From contig PNLU01000002.1 of assembly GCA_013823245.1 (NCBI GenBank), positions 18,199 to 82,198 of the forward strand: a stretch of DNA of 64,000 nucleotides, written 5' to 3'. The stretch's first letter is position 1, and every line of letters starts with the position of its first letter. Source of the stretch: Alcanivorax sp. (lineage in GTDB: Bacteria; Pseudomonadota; Gammaproteobacteria; Pseudomonadales; Alcanivoracaceae). The notes beneath the pieces are model-generated. The model did no database searches, was not told the origin of the DNA, and saw only the letters and a list, made by a program, of their open reading frames with translations. Positions 1 through 9,002 of the stretch are shown piece after piece. The translations under genes were made by a program, and so were the position numbers.

Positions 1-470
1 GTATTGCACAACCACTGGTCCAGCCACGCCAGGCCCGCCCCGGAGGGCATGGCCGCCAACTGATCGGCCAGATCACGCAGCCCGGACGCCACCCGCAGAG
101 GTCGCCCGGCGCCCGCCAGGCGCTGACTGACGTCGGACAGCGGCACCTCAGCACCCCATAGTGCCCTGGCCCCACCGGGCCAGAAGCGGACGCCGAAGGC
201 ACGCTGCCCACCCAGCGGCCGGAACCGCGCAGACACTTGCCCCACGCCTTCCCACAGCACGCCGGACAAGTCATGCCCCGTGCCCTCGCGATGACTGATG
301 GACAGCGGACACCCGACATTGATGATCAGCCCGGCTCCGCCGTCCGGGTGCATGAACGACCAGTCGTCACGGGGCGCTGCCCCAGGCGACACATCAACAC
401 ACCACAGTGCCTGCACCACGGTGCGCAAGGCGGGGGACGGGGTACAGAATCTGACAGCTGGCTGGTTCAC
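1..470 (-). CDS. AraC-type transcriptional regulator, N-terminal part (runs off the window)
   Basis: This frame is absent from the ORF track because it is cut by the left edge. Reading the minus strand from a GTG at 470, with GGAG eight bases upstream, gives about 156 residues without a stop. The protein begins 'MNQPAVRFCTPSP' and carries 'HPDGGAGLIINVG' and 'RPLGGQRAFGVRFWPGG', which look like the DUF6597 sensor part found at the N-terminus of many AraC-family regulators. The helix-turn-helix would lie outside the window, so the DNA-binding role is inferred. It is divergent from the AhpD-like gene at 578, a common arrangement for a regulator and its target. Confidence 0.6.
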   Translation of the reverse strand, partial: MNQPAVRFCTPSPALRTVVQALWCVDVSPGAAPRDDWSFMHPDGGAGLIINVGCPLSISHREGTGHDLSGVLWEGVGQVSARFRPLGGQRAFGVRFWPGGARALWGAEVPLSDVSQRLAGAGRPLRVASGLRDLADQLAAMPSGAGLAWLDQWLCN

Positions 471-577
471 GGGCTCGCTCCGGGGCGGTGTCACATAACG
501 ACTTGTCGCATAACTACAATGCAGGACTGACGGGGTCCGACACAATCATCCGCTCTGCCACCCAATGAGGACACCCC

Positions 578-1000
578 ATGCGCGTCGACTATGCCACGAT
601 CAATCCGCAGGCCATCCAGCATCTGGCCACCACTCGCACGCTCCTGACTGCCCTGCCGCAGCCCTTGCTGGCCCTGGCCGAATTGCGCGCCTCGCAGATC
701 AACGGCTGCGCCTACTGCCTGGGCCTGCATGGCGCCGAAGCGCGCAGTGCCGGTTTCAGCGCAGCGCAACTGGACATGCTGCCCGCCTGGCGCGAGGCCC
801 CCGGGTTCGACGCGCGCGCACGCGCTGTGCTGGCCTGGACCGAGGCGCTGACCCGGGTCACCGAGGGCCATGTGCCGGATGCGGTGTTCAACCAGGTCCG
901 CGAGGCGCTCAGCGAGGCCGAGCTGGTGGACCTGACCCTGGCCGTCGCCACCATCAACGCCCTGAACCGGGTCGCCATCAGCCTGCGCAAGCGGCCCTGA
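578..1000 (+). CDS. AhpD-like carboxymuconolactone decarboxylase family protein
   Basis: A 140-residue protein of the AhpD/carboxymuconolactone decarboxylase fold. The motif 'ASQINGCAYCLGLHGAEA' holds the CxxC pair and following histidine that form the peroxidase or disulfide-reductase centre in AhpD relatives. GAGG stands seven bases before the ATG. Members act as alkylhydroperoxidase-like antioxidant proteins, but many have no known substrate, so the exact reaction is open. The gene is transcribed away from the partial AraC regulator and is probably under its control. Length is normal for single-domain members. Confidence 0.85.
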   Translation: MRVDYATINPQAIQHLATTRTLLTALPQPLLALAELRASQINGCAYCLGLHGAEARSAGFSAAQLDMLPAWREAPGFDARARAVLAWTEALTRVTEGHVPDAVFNQVREALSEAELVDLTLAVATINALNRVAISLRKRP

Positions 1001-1090
1001 GCCGGCGGCGAGACACAGACCAAAGGCGACTCGGCTTTCACTGGCCGGCAGTGTACCCTGTGCCGGCCATTGAACAGGGAGCAACGCATC

Positions 1091-1510
1091 ATGTCCGCCG
1101 GCAAGCGCCGAAGTACCTCCATCGCCATCAGCCTGTCTGTCATTATCGTGATCGCCGCACTGGCCGTGGCGATCTGGCTATCCATTCCCAAGGGGTTCGA
1201 CACCGACCTGTCGAAAATCGGCAATGGCCAGCCGGCGCTGGTCTTCGTCTACGAGCGTGACCTGCTGGCGAGCGCTCGCCAGACCGAGGAGATGAACCGC
1301 CAGCGCGCCGCGCTGGAGGAGCAGGTGCAACTGCTGATTGCCGACACCGGCCACCCGGCGGCACGTGAGCTGATGGCGCGCCACCAGGTCGAAGCCATTA
1401 CCTTCCTGCTGTTCGACGCCCGGGGCTCCCTGGTATCCACCTGGCCCGGCCCCACCGACGCCGCTGAGCTGCGCCGCCTGATCGAGGCGGCTCGACCGGA
1501 ACTGCGCTGA
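1091..1510 (+). CDS. Small single-pass membrane protein of unknown function
   Basis: A 139-residue protein. The track starts it at 1070, but the ATG at 1091 has GGGAG at good spacing and gives 'MSAGKRR', a basic N-terminus directly before a hydrophobic span at about residues 10-30. The rest is soluble and would lie outside the cytoplasm. It reads like a compact alpha/beta domain ('PALVFVYERDLLAS', 'ITFLLFDARGSLVSTWPG'), possibly thioredoxin-like, but I see no CxxC. I do not recognise the family. Confidence 0.6.
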   Translation: MSAGKRRSTSIAISLSVIIVIAALAVAIWLSIPKGFDTDLSKIGNGQPALVFVYERDLLASARQTEEMNRQRAALEEQVQLLIADTGHPAARELMARHQVEAITFLLFDARGSLVSTWPGPTDAAELRRLIEAARPELR

Positions 1511-1523
1511 CCCCAGCGCCCCA

Positions 1524-1553
1524 CCCCCGGCGGCCATGCAGCCAAGCCGGGGG
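1524..1553. other. Stem-loop without a U-tract after the 1091 gene
   Basis: CCCCCGGC (1524-1531) and GCCGGGGG (1546-1553) pair perfectly across a 14-base loop just after the stop codon at 1510. No T-run follows on either strand, so it is not a standard intrinsic terminator, though it may stabilise the 3' end of the mRNA. Confidence 0.4.
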
Positions 1554-1680
1554 CTGGCCTCGGCACCCGAAACGCGCCACCATTACATCAGACAATGTCA
1601 ATGTTTTGTCCTGATCCGACCGTGCGTCTGTGCCCGGGGATGTCAGGATGCCCTCTCAGGTGAATAACAGGAATGTCGCT

Positions 1681-3183
1681 ATGCCGAGCAAACATGTTGA
1701 CGTGCTGATTATCGGGGCCGGTCTGTCCGGGGTAGGCGCCGCCTGCCATCTGACCATGCAATGCCCGGACAAGACCTTTGCCTTGCTGGAGGGCCGGGAT
1801 GCCATTGGCGGCACCTGGGACCTGTTCCGCTACCCGGGCATCCGTTCCGATTCCGACATGTACACGCTGGGCTACAGCTTCAAGCCGTGGACCAACGAAA
1901 AGGCCATCGCGGATGGCGAGTCGATCCGCAACTACATTTGCGAAACCGCCGACGAATACAACGTGACCGACAAGATCCACTTCGGGCACATGGTGGAGTC
2001 CGCCGAGTGGTCCACCGAGGACGCCACCTGGACGGTCACCGCGCGCAACAAGAAGACACGCCGCAAGACCACCTTCACCTGCAACTTCCTGTTGTCATGC
2101 ACCGGCTACTACAACTACGAAGCCGGTTACACGCCCGACTTCCCGGGCAAGGATAATTATCAGGGTACCTTCATTCATCCGCAGCACTGGCCGGAAGACC
2201 TCGACTACAGCGGCAAGAAGGTGGTGGTGATCGGCTCCGGCGCCACCGCCGTCACCCTGGTCCCTGCGATGACGGACAAGGCGGCGCACGTCACCATGCT
2301 GCAACGCTCGCCCACCTATGTGGCCACTGTGCCGGAAAAGGACGCCATCTCGAAGCAGCTGCGTCGCTTCCTGCCAGAGAAAGTGGTTTATCGTCTGGCC
2401 CGTACCCGCAACGTGGGTTTGCAGATGTTCGTCTACAAACTCAGCAAGAAGCAACCGAAGCTGGTGCGCAAACTGCTGCTGAAACAGGCACAGATGCAGC
2501 TGGGCAAAGACTTCGACATGTCGCACTTCTCGCCCAGCTACAACCCCTGGGATGAACGCCTGTGCGCCGTGCCGGATGGTGATCTGTTCAAGGTGTTGCG
2601 CAAAGGCAAGGCATCCGTAGTGACCGATCATATCGACACCTTTACCGAGAACGGCATCCGCCTGAAATCCGGCCAGGAGCTCGAGGCTGATATCGTGATT
2701 TCGGCCACCGGCCTGGACCTGAAGCTGCTCGGTGGCACGCAGATCAAGGTGGATGGCCAGCCGTTCGATATCACCCAGGCCACTGCCTATCGTGCGCTGA
2801 TGCTCAGCGATGTGCCCAATGCCGCCATGATCTTCGGCTACACCAATGCATCCTGGACCCTGAAAGCCGATATCAGCTGCGAGTACATCTGTCGCCTGCT
2901 CAAGCACATGGACAAGACCGGCACACGCCAGTGCACGCCGCGCATGAACGATGCCTCCGTGGTGGAGTCGCCGTTCCTGGACATGCAGTCCGGCTACATC
3001 CAGCGCGCCGCAGGTCGCTTCCCGAAACAGGGCTCCAAGGCGCCGTGGAAGGTGCAGCAGAACTACGCCTTTGATCTGGCCCAGCTGCGCTACACCAAGG
3101 TCGATGATGGCGTGATGGAATTTTCCAACCCCGCACCTGCTACGGCGCGCCGATCACGCGCCGCACTGAAAGCCTCGGCCTGA
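1681..3183 (+). CDS. almA: AlmA-like flavin-binding monooxygenase (long-chain alkane / Baeyer-Villiger type)
   Basis: A 500-residue class B flavoprotein monooxygenase. The track begins at a GTG (1630), but the ATG at 1681, preceded by AGGA, places the FAD-binding 'GAGLSG' at residues 12-17, the usual position. 'GGTWDLFRYPGIRSDSDMYT' follows, then a Baeyer-Villiger fingerprint 'YQGTFIHPQHWP' near residue 160 (Tyr for the usual Phe), then an NADPH-binding 'VVVIGSGATAV'. The overall pattern matches AlmA, the monooxygenase tied to long-chain alkane use in Acinetobacter and Alcanivorax. Terminal oxidation of long alkanes is the likely role, though ketone or steroid Baeyer-Villiger activity cannot be excluded from sequence. 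It is a single gene ending 18 bases from the convergent cls-like gene. Confidence 0.8.
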   Translation: MPSKHVDVLIIGAGLSGVGAACHLTMQCPDKTFALLEGRDAIGGTWDLFRYPGIRSDSDMYTLGYSFKPWTNEKAIADGESIRNYICETADEYNVTDKIHFGHMVESAEWSTEDATWTVTARNKKTRRKTTFTCNFLLSCTGYYNYEAGYTPDFPGKDNYQGTFIHPQHWPEDLDYSGKKVVVIGSGATAVTLVPAMTDKAAHVTMLQRSPTYVATVPEKDAISKQLRRFLPEKVVYRLARTRNVGLQMFVYKLSKKQPKLVRKLLLKQAQMQLGKDFDMSHFSPSYNPWDERLCAVPDGDLFKVLRKGKASVVTDHIDTFTENGIRLKSGQELEADIVISATGLDLKLLGGTQIKVDGQPFDITQATAYRALMLSDVPNAAMIFGYTNASWTLKADISCEYICRLLKHMDKTGTRQCTPRMNDASVVESPFLDMQSGYIQRAAGRFPKQGSKAPWKVQQNYAFDLAQLRYTKVDDGVMEFSNPAPATARRSRAALKASA

Positions 3184-3201
3184 GCCCTCGGCCGAATCGC
3201 C

Positions 3202-4485
3202 TTACAGATGCGCCCCGAGCAGTGCAGCGCCATGCCCGACAAGGCGTTTGTACCAGGGGCGCTCTTTCCATTGTGACAGCGTGTACCGTTCCGCCGACTG
3301 CAGATCGTCCTCGATCAGCAGGCGAATCCGGCGGGCGGTATCCTCGTCATAAACATTCAGATTGGCCTCGTCGTTGATGCGAAACGAGCGGTTATCCAGG
3401 TTGCTGGAGCCAAGGCTTGCCCAGGCGTCATCAATGCTCATCAGCTTGGCGTGGTACATATCCGGCTGGTATTCGTACAGTTCCACCCCGGCTTCCAGCA
3501 TCGGGCGCCAGCGATTGACCGAGGCATGGCGCACATACCCCTGATCAATACTGCCGCCCGGCACCAGAATGCGCACCTGCACACCTCGCTCGGCCGCCGC
3601 CGTCAGGGCATCGATGAATGAGGGGTCAGGATAGAAATAAGCGGTCGATGCCGTAATCGAGGTTTGCGCCGCAGCTATAGCGTAGAGAAAGGTCGTTCGC
3701 ACACGATGCCGACCTTCCCGCGGTGAGCTCTTGAGCAGCTGCAGCGTGGCATCTCCATGCTCCGCCAGGGCCGGGAAAAATCGCTCCCCTTGCAACAGTT
3801 CGCCAGTGGCATCCAGCCAGGTTTCTGCAAAGGCCGCCTGCATGTTGGCAACCACCGGGCCGCGAATCCGGAAGTGATGGTCGCGATAGGTATGATCCCC
3901 GGCGTCCGGCAACCAGTTATCCGCTTTGTTGGCACCGCCGATAAAGCCGGTCTGACCGTCGATCATCAGCAGCTTGCGATGGGTGCGGTGGTTGAAGCGC
4001 GACAACTGGTACCAGGACGGCTTGCGCCAGCGCACCACGCTGACCCCGGCCTGCTCCATGCGTTCGAATTTTTCTTCATGGGCGGTGCGCGAACCGATGT
4101 AATCAATCAGCGCCTTGACCTGAACGCCGCGCTCCGCCGCCGCAGCCAGCTCTTCCGCGAAGCGGCCCGCGGAGTCCGCCCCCCAGAATTCATAGGTTTC
4201 GAACGTCACGCTGTGCTCTGCTTCCCGTACCGCCGCGCGCATGGCGGAGTAGATCGCTTCACCGTCTTTCAGAGGGTCGATGCTGTGTCCGCCCCAGATC
4301 GGACTGTGCAGCATCGCATCCAGCGTCTGGCGGAAGGCCGGATCAGCCACCGAGTAGTCCAGCGCAACCGGCTCAAGCAATCGCTTGCCCTTGGGTAGCG
4401 CGTTGAACAGTAGCAGATTGCCGAGCAGGAAAAAGATCGCCAGCACAGCAGCGACAAGAAGCGGAATGCCAACAGATTTTTTCAT
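3202..4485 (-). CDS. Cardiolipin synthase-type phospholipase D family protein
   Basis: A 427-residue protein with an N-terminal membrane span (about residues 7-29) and two HKD phospholipase D motifs: 'HRKLLMID' near residue 169 and 'HAKLMSID' near residue 353, the latter followed by 'GSSNLDNRSF'. Two HKD motifs make one active site, here most likely joining phosphatidylglycerol units into cardiolipin at the inner membrane. Length fits ClsA/ClsB relatives. It lies 17 bases downstream of the acyl-CoA dehydrogenase-like gene on the same strand, so the two may share a transcript. Ribosome binding before the ATG looks weak. Confidence 0.85.
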   Translation of the reverse strand: MKKSVGIPLLVAAVLAIFFLLGNLLLFNALPKGKRLLEPVALDYSVADPAFRQTLDAMLHSPIWGGHSIDPLKDGEAIYSAMRAAVREAEHSVTFETYEFWGADSAGRFAEELAAAAERGVQVKALIDYIGSRTAHEEKFERMEQAGVSVVRWRKPSWYQLSRFNHRTHRKLLMIDGQTGFIGGANKADNWLPDAGDHTYRDHHFRIRGPVVANMQAAFAETWLDATGELLQGERFFPALAEHGDATLQLLKSSPREGRHRVRTTFLYAIAAAQTSITASTAYFYPDPSFIDALTAAAERGVQVRILVPGGSIDQGYVRHASVNRWRPMLEAGVELYEYQPDMYHAKLMSIDDAWASLGSSNLDNRSFRINDEANLNVYDEDTARRIRLLIEDDLQSAERYTLSQWKERPWYKRLVGHGAALLGAHL

Positions 4486-4502
4486 GCAACACAGCCTAGC
4501 AT

Positions 4503-5465
4503 TTATTCTGCGGCCTGGCCCGGCACAGCCCCCTGCAGGCCCAGCATTTCCCGTGCCTTGCTGGCCCGCATTGCACGCGCTTTATGGGCCACCCTGAATA
4601 TCGGCGTATCACGTTGCCAGCGCAGGGCGGCGTCATCGGCGCAGGCCTTGAGCCGCTCACCCACCCGACCATACAACGCGCCCGCCTGCTGCTGCACCGC
4701 CTCCAGCAACAGATGCGTTGAGGGAGCCGACGGCGACGCGGACGCCAGACTGGCCGCCGCCACCATGCAGACGCCGAGCTCCGCCAGCAGCGCGGCGTCA
4801 TCCCCAGCGCCGCTCACACGTCTCGTCTCACGCAACGCATGGGCCAGCATGGCCAGCGTCACATGGATGTCTTCAACGGTACGGAAGGGCTTGAGGTAAC
4901 GGTCATAGCCGTCACCCTCAAGCAGCGCACTTGCCGGCAAGGTGACGTCCGTGAACGTCACTGCGGTGTGCGGCACTTCGGTGATGAAGGGCAGCGGCGG
5001 CTGGGCCGAAAAACTCACACCCGGTGCGGCAGTGGGCACCCGGATGATACGCAGCACCGGACGCCCGGCGCTGGCCTCCGCCTCCGGATCACGCGCCACC
5101 ACCAGCAGGTGCTCACAGGCCGCGCCGAAGGTGCTCCAGCTCTTGGCACCGTTCAGAACAAGCCCCGAATCCGTCCGCACGAAGGCCGTGGTCAGATCGC
5201 GGGGGCGTTGCCCGGACACCTCGGTCGCACAGAACGCCTCGATCATGCCCCCGCCCGGGAAGGCCGCGCGCATCGCCGCCTGATACCCCGCCGCAAACGC
5301 CCAACCCAGCCGATCCGCCGCAAAGCCACCACGCAGCGCCAGCGTCACGGGCGCCTCATGCTGCCCTGCCAGGCAGCGCCAGCTCGCCAGCCAGTCCGCC
5401 AGGTTGCGCTGACCAGACTCCGGCAACCGCGCCCGCAGTAACCATTCCAGATCATCATGTATCAC
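4503..5465 (-). CDS. Short acyl-CoA dehydrogenase family protein
   Basis: A 320-residue protein. The track extends it to 5861, but the frame upstream of a GTG at 5465 lacks family character, and that GTG has GGAGAG at good spacing. The middle beta-domain is clear: 'AFCATEVSGQRPRDLTTAF' and 'GLVLNGAKSWSTFGAACEHL' match the FAD and acyl-CoA contact region. At 320 residues it is shorter than the usual 380-400, and I cannot place the catalytic glutamate in the C-terminal bundle. It may be a diverged dehydrogenase or a non-catalytic relative. It is divergent from the MAPEG gene. Confidence 0.7.
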   Translation of the reverse strand: MIHDDLEWLLRARLPESGQRNLADWLASWRCLAGQHEAPVTLALRGGFAADRLGWAFAAGYQAAMRAAFPGGGMIEAFCATEVSGQRPRDLTTAFVRTDSGLVLNGAKSWSTFGAACEHLLVVARDPEAEASAGRPVLRIIRVPTAAPGVSFSAQPPLPFITEVPHTAVTFTDVTLPASALLEGDGYDRYLKPFRTVEDIHVTLAMLAHALRETRRVSGAGDDAALLAELGVCMVAAASLASASPSAPSTHLLLEAVQQQAGALYGRVGERLKACADDAALRWQRDTPIFRVAHKARAMRASKAREMLGLQGAVPGQAAE

Positions 5466-5552
5466 TTGCGTCTCTCCACCTTCCCCATCTTGGCCTGCCC
5501 CCCTCAACCGGACACAATCCGGATCAGCCCAAACAATAAAAGGATACAGGTC

Positions 5553-5969
5553 ATGAATAGTCCAATCATTGCTCCGGTGGTCGCCCTGGTCGCCTGGTCG
5601 CTGGTGATGTGGCTGTGGATGTATGCCACACGCCTGCCCGCCATGACCCGCTCGGGCATGAAACCCGATCCGCAGATGCCGCGCGGCGAACAGATGAACC
5701 AGTTGCCCGCCCGGACCCGCTGGAAGGCGGACAACTATAACCACCTGATGGAACAACCCACCGTGTTCTATGCCATTGCGCTGTCGCTGGCCTTGCTGGA
5801 GGCGGGGGGCGGCAGCAGTCTGGTGATGGCCTGGGCCTATGTGGGCCTGCGTATCGTGCATAGCCTGTGGCAGGCACTGACCAATGTCATCGAGATCCGC
5901 TTTGTTCTGTTCGCGCTGTCTTCGCTGATGTTGTTCGGCCTGGTCTGGAACGCCGCACGCGCACTCTAG
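5553..5969 (+). CDS. MAPEG family membrane protein
   Basis: A 138-residue integral membrane protein. The start at 5553 follows AAAGGA eight bases upstream and removes 32 unlikely leading residues from the track ORF. Four hydrophobic spans and 'RWKADNYNHLMEQPTVFYAI' are typical of MAPEG proteins (glutathione- and eicosanoid-linked membrane enzymes). The bacterial members have no settled substrate. The stop codon shares a CTAG with the stop of the convergent LysR gene. Confidence 0.8.
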   Translation: MNSPIIAPVVALVAWSLVMWLWMYATRLPAMTRSGMKPDPQMPRGEQMNQLPARTRWKADNYNHLMEQPTVFYAIALSLALLEAGGGSSLVMAWAYVGLRIVHSLWQALTNVIEIRFVLFALSSLMLFGLVWNAARAL

Positions 5970-6877
5970 GCTTGCGCGGCGGAGGCGAGTACACGCTGAC
6001 GCAGCCAGTCCAGGGCCAGGTCGGCGTCCTGGTCCACATGCCAGTACAGGTACAGCGACAGGGGCGGCAGACGCACCGGCAGGGGCATGACCGTCACGCC
6101 CGGCGGACTCAGGTCGCGCGCCAGCATGTCCGGCAGCGTCAGCAGCAGGTCCGTGGACGCGACCGTGGCCATCGCCGCCTGATAGTGCTGGCAGCGCAAC
6201 GCAATGCGCCGGTGATGCCCGGCCTGGGCCAGGCCGAAGTCCTCCAGGCCAGGCCCGCGTCGACGCGACGACACCAGCACGTGCCGCGCCGCCAGATAGT
6301 CCGCCAGTGACAGGGATGCGCCCGCCAGCGGATGCCCGGCACGCAACATCACCATCAACGGCACATCCATCAGATGGGCCTGGCGAATATCGGCATCCAT
6401 GGGCAACTGCACGTCCATGGCCAGATCCAGTCGTCCCGCCGCCAGGCTGGTCGCCAGTTCGCGGCGCCCCACCGTCAGTGATTGCACGTCCACACCCGGC
6501 GCCTCACGCGCCAGCGCCTGCATCAGCGGGGGCAGGACACGGGCCTCGAGCCCGTCGCGCAGCCCCAGCACGAAGGTTCGCCGCGCCTGGGCAGGCTCGA
6601 AGCCGCCCACATTGGTCAGGCACCCTTGCAGCCCTTGCAGCGCCTCGCGCACCGGCAGGATCAGTTCACGTGCACGCGGTGTCGGCACCATATCGCGCCC
6701 CCGGCGCACGAACAGCGGGTCTTCCAGCCGCTCGCGCAGACGGGACAGGGCATGGCTCACGGCGGGCTGACTCAGGCTCAGCAACGCCGCCGCCCGGGTA
6801 ATGGAGCCCTCCCGGTAGATCGCCTCGAAGACCACAAACAGATTCAGGTCGAGCCGGCCTATATTCAGCTTTTGCAT
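5966..6877 (-). CDS. LysR family transcriptional regulator
   Basis: A 303-residue protein with an N-terminal winged helix-turn-helix ('GSITRAAALLSLSQPAVSHA', about residues 24-43) and a periplasmic-binding-type effector domain after residue 90, the standard LysR layout. 'LFVVFEAIYREGSITRAA' resembles the NodD/LinR-like branch. It is divergent from the acyl-CoA dehydrogenase operon starting at 6967 and probably controls it, responding to an acyl or hydroxyacyl intermediate (inferred). An 8-bp inverted repeat, ATGGAAGG/CCTTCCAT, spans 6876-6924 and overlaps its start codon. Confidence 0.9.
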   Translation of the reverse strand: MQKLNIGRLDLNLFVVFEAIYREGSITRAAALLSLSQPAVSHALSRLRERLEDPLFVRRGRDMVPTPRARELILPVREALQGLQGCLTNVGGFEPAQARRTFVLGLRDGLEARVLPPLMQALAREAPGVDVQSLTVGRRELATSLAAGRLDLAMDVQLPMDADIRQAHLMDVPLMVMLRAGHPLAGASLSLADYLAARHVLVSSRRRGPGLEDFGLAQAGHHRRIALRCQHYQAAMATVASTDLLLTLPDMLARDLSPPGVTVMPLPVRLPPLSLYLYWHVDQDADLALDWLRQRVLASAAQA

Positions 6878-6966
6878 GGAAGGATATTCACACTATTCAT
6901 TAGATTCATTGACAAGCCTTCCATACACTCGGGGAAATGGCAATCGACGGACCCGGGAGGTTCACC

Positions 6967-8175
6967 ATGGATTTCAGCCTGTCCCCCAAAGCCCAGTCGT
7001 TCTATGACCGCGTAAAGCAGTTTATGGACACGCACATCCATCCCATTGAGCATGACTACCATCGTGAATTGCAGTCTCTGGACAACAAGTGGGTGATCCT
7101 GCCCATCATCGAGGAACTGAAAGCGAAGGCGAAGGCCGAGGGCCTGTGGAACATGTTTCTGCCGGACGAGACGCTGGGCGCCGGGCTGTCGGTCACGGAT
7201 TATGCCTCCATCGCTGAACTCACCGGACAGTCCGCCATTGCCCCGGAGATCTTCAACTGCAATGCGCCCGATACCGGCAATATGGAAGTGCTGTACCACT
7301 ACGGCAGCGACGAACAGAAAGCCCAGTGGCTGACGCCGCTGCTGGCGGGCGAAGTGCGCTCGGCCTTCTGCATGACCGAGCCGGGCGTGGCCTCGTCGGA
7401 CGCCACCAACATGGCCGCCACCGCCACCGTCGAGGGCGATGAAGTGGTGCTCAATGGCCGCAAATGGTGGAGCACCGGCATTGGCCACCCGAACTGCAAG
7501 GTCATCATCTTCATGGGCCTGACCGACCCCGGCGCCAACCGCCATGCGCAGCACTCCATGGTGCTGGTGCCGAAAGACACTCCCGGGGTGCGCGTGGAGC
7601 GCATGCTGCAAACCATGGGCATGTATGATGAGCCCTACGGTCACGGCGAGGTGGTGTTCGATAACGTCCGCCTGCCGAAAAGCGCCATCATCGCCGGGCC
7701 CGGTCGCGGCTTCGAGATCGCCCAGGGCCGTTTGGGCCCGGGCCGGATTCATCACTGCATGCGCTTGATCGGCCTGTCGGAAATGGCACTGAAACTGATG
7801 TGCGAACGCGGCACCGAGCGTGTCGCGTTTGGCAAGCCACTGGTCAATCTGGGCGGCAACCGGGAACGCATTGCCGAGGCGCGCATCATGATCGAGCAGG
7901 CCCGCCTGCTGGTGCTGAAAGCCGCCTGGCTGATTGACAGTCGCGGTGTGATGGCGGCCATGAGCGAGATTTCACAGATCAAGGTCGTGTGCCCGAATGT
8001 GGCGCAAACCGTGATCGACATGGCCATGCAGATTCACGGCGGCGGCGGCCTGAGCAATGACTTCCCGCTGGCGGCCGCCTGGACCATGGCGCGTTCGCTG
8101 CGTCTGGCCGATGGGCCTGATGAAGTGCATCGTGGCCTGGTGGCAAAATTCGAACTGATGAAATACAAGGGCTGA
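6967..8175 (+). CDS. Acyl-CoA dehydrogenase (ACAD10/11-associated type)
   Basis: A 402-residue acyl-CoA dehydrogenase. The ATG at 6967 has GGGAGG six bases upstream; the track start at 6937 does not. Landmarks are 'AFCMTEPGVASSDATNM' (FAD/substrate region), 'VLNGRKWWSTGIGHPNCK', 'YGHGEVVFDNVRLP' and the C-terminal 'GPDEVHRGLVAKFELMK'. Such enzymes oxidise the alpha-beta bond of acyl-CoA with FAD and pass electrons to ETF. It heads an operon with an SDR, a phosphotransferase, a histidine phosphatase and a second SDR. The pairing with a phosphotransferase suggests an acyl-CoA carrying a phosphorylated hydroxyl as substrate, as in ACAD10/11 and LvaC. It is paralogous to the gene at 32247. Confidence 0.9.
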   Translation: MDFSLSPKAQSFYDRVKQFMDTHIHPIEHDYHRELQSLDNKWVILPIIEELKAKAKAEGLWNMFLPDETLGAGLSVTDYASIAELTGQSAIAPEIFNCNAPDTGNMEVLYHYGSDEQKAQWLTPLLAGEVRSAFCMTEPGVASSDATNMAATATVEGDEVVLNGRKWWSTGIGHPNCKVIIFMGLTDPGANRHAQHSMVLVPKDTPGVRVERMLQTMGMYDEPYGHGEVVFDNVRLPKSAIIAGPGRGFEIAQGRLGPGRIHHCMRLIGLSEMALKLMCERGTERVAFGKPLVNLGGNRERIAEARIMIEQARLLVLKAAWLIDSRGVMAAMSEISQIKVVCPNVAQTVIDMAMQIHGGGGLSNDFPLAAAWTMARSLRLADGPDEVHRGLVAKFELMKYKG

Positions 8176-8178
8176 TGC

Positions 8179-8988
8179 ATGTCGAAACGCATTCTGATCA
8201 CCGGTGGCGCGTCCGGGCTGGGGCTTGCCCTGGCGCAGCGTTATCTGCAAGGCGGGCATCGTGTCCTGATCACCGACATGAACGAGGAGCGCGGCCAGCA
8301 GGCCGAGTTCACCTTGCGCGAATATGGCAAGGTGCATTTTCTCAAGGCCAACATCTGTAGCGACGACGACTGGCAACAGGTGCACGACTGGTGCGTGCAG
8401 CAATGGCAAGGCGTGGATGTACTGGTGAACAACGCTGGCGTGGCCAGCGCCGGGCGCGTGGACAAGACCAGCATTGAAGACTGGGACTGGATCATCGACA
8501 TCAATCTGAAAGGCATCGTGCGTGGCCTGCGCGCGCTGGTGCCACTGATGAAACAGCAAGGCAGTGGCCAGATCATCAATATCGCCTCGCTGGCGGCCAT
8601 CGCCAATGCCCCGGCCATGGGCAGCTACAACGTCACCAAATCGGCAGTGGTGTCGTTGTCGGAAACCATGCGCCATGAACTGAGCGCTTACGGTATTCAT
8701 ACCGCCGTGGTGTGCCCGGGCTTTTTCCCCACCAATCTGGCGGAATCGCTGCGCACGCCGGAACCCGGTATGGAACAGACCGTGCGCAAGCTGCTGGCGG
8801 GCGGCTCCATGAACGCCGATCAGGTGGCCGACTACATCTATCGCCATGCCGACAAGCAACGCTTCCTGATCCTGCCACACAAGGAGGGCCGCATGCTGTA
8901 TCGCATCAAGAAGTTCCTGCCCTTCCTGTACAATCGCGAAGCAGGCAAGGCTGGCCTGCGCATGAAAGCCAAACTGGAAAAACAGTAA
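8179..8988 (+). CDS. SDR family oxidoreductase
   Basis: A 269-residue short-chain dehydrogenase/reductase. 'ITGGASGLGLALAQRY' is the NAD(P)-binding glycine motif, 'VLVNNAGVASAG' stabilises the core, and 'GSYNVTKSAVVSLSETMRHE' holds the Tyr-x3-Lys catalytic pair. The tail has basic and hydrophobic stretches ('YRIKKFLPFLYN') that could associate with membrane. It starts three bases after the dehydrogenase stop, so it is translationally coupled. Within the operon it probably oxidises or reduces a hydroxyacyl-CoA, but the substrate cannot be read from sequence. Confidence 0.9.
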   Translation: MSKRILITGGASGLGLALAQRYLQGGHRVLITDMNEERGQQAEFTLREYGKVHFLKANICSDDDWQQVHDWCVQQWQGVDVLVNNAGVASAGRVDKTSIEDWDWIIDINLKGIVRGLRALVPLMKQQGSGQIINIASLAAIANAPAMGSYNVTKSAVVSLSETMRHELSAYGIHTAVVCPGFFPTNLAESLRTPEPGMEQTVRKLLAGGSMNADQVADYIYRHADKQRFLILPHKEGRMLYRIKKFLPFLYNREAGKAGLRMKAKLEKQ

Positions 8989-9002
8989 AGGGGCGTCAAC
9001 CC

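Noticed and set aside
237-530. Two overlapping plus-strand ORFs near the left edge
   Set aside because: They are shadows of the partial AraC-type gene on the minus strand, which reads through to the edge with family motifs.
1524-1553. Intrinsic terminator after the 1091 gene
   Set aside because: The stem is strong but no T-run follows on either strand, so I listed it only as a stem-loop.
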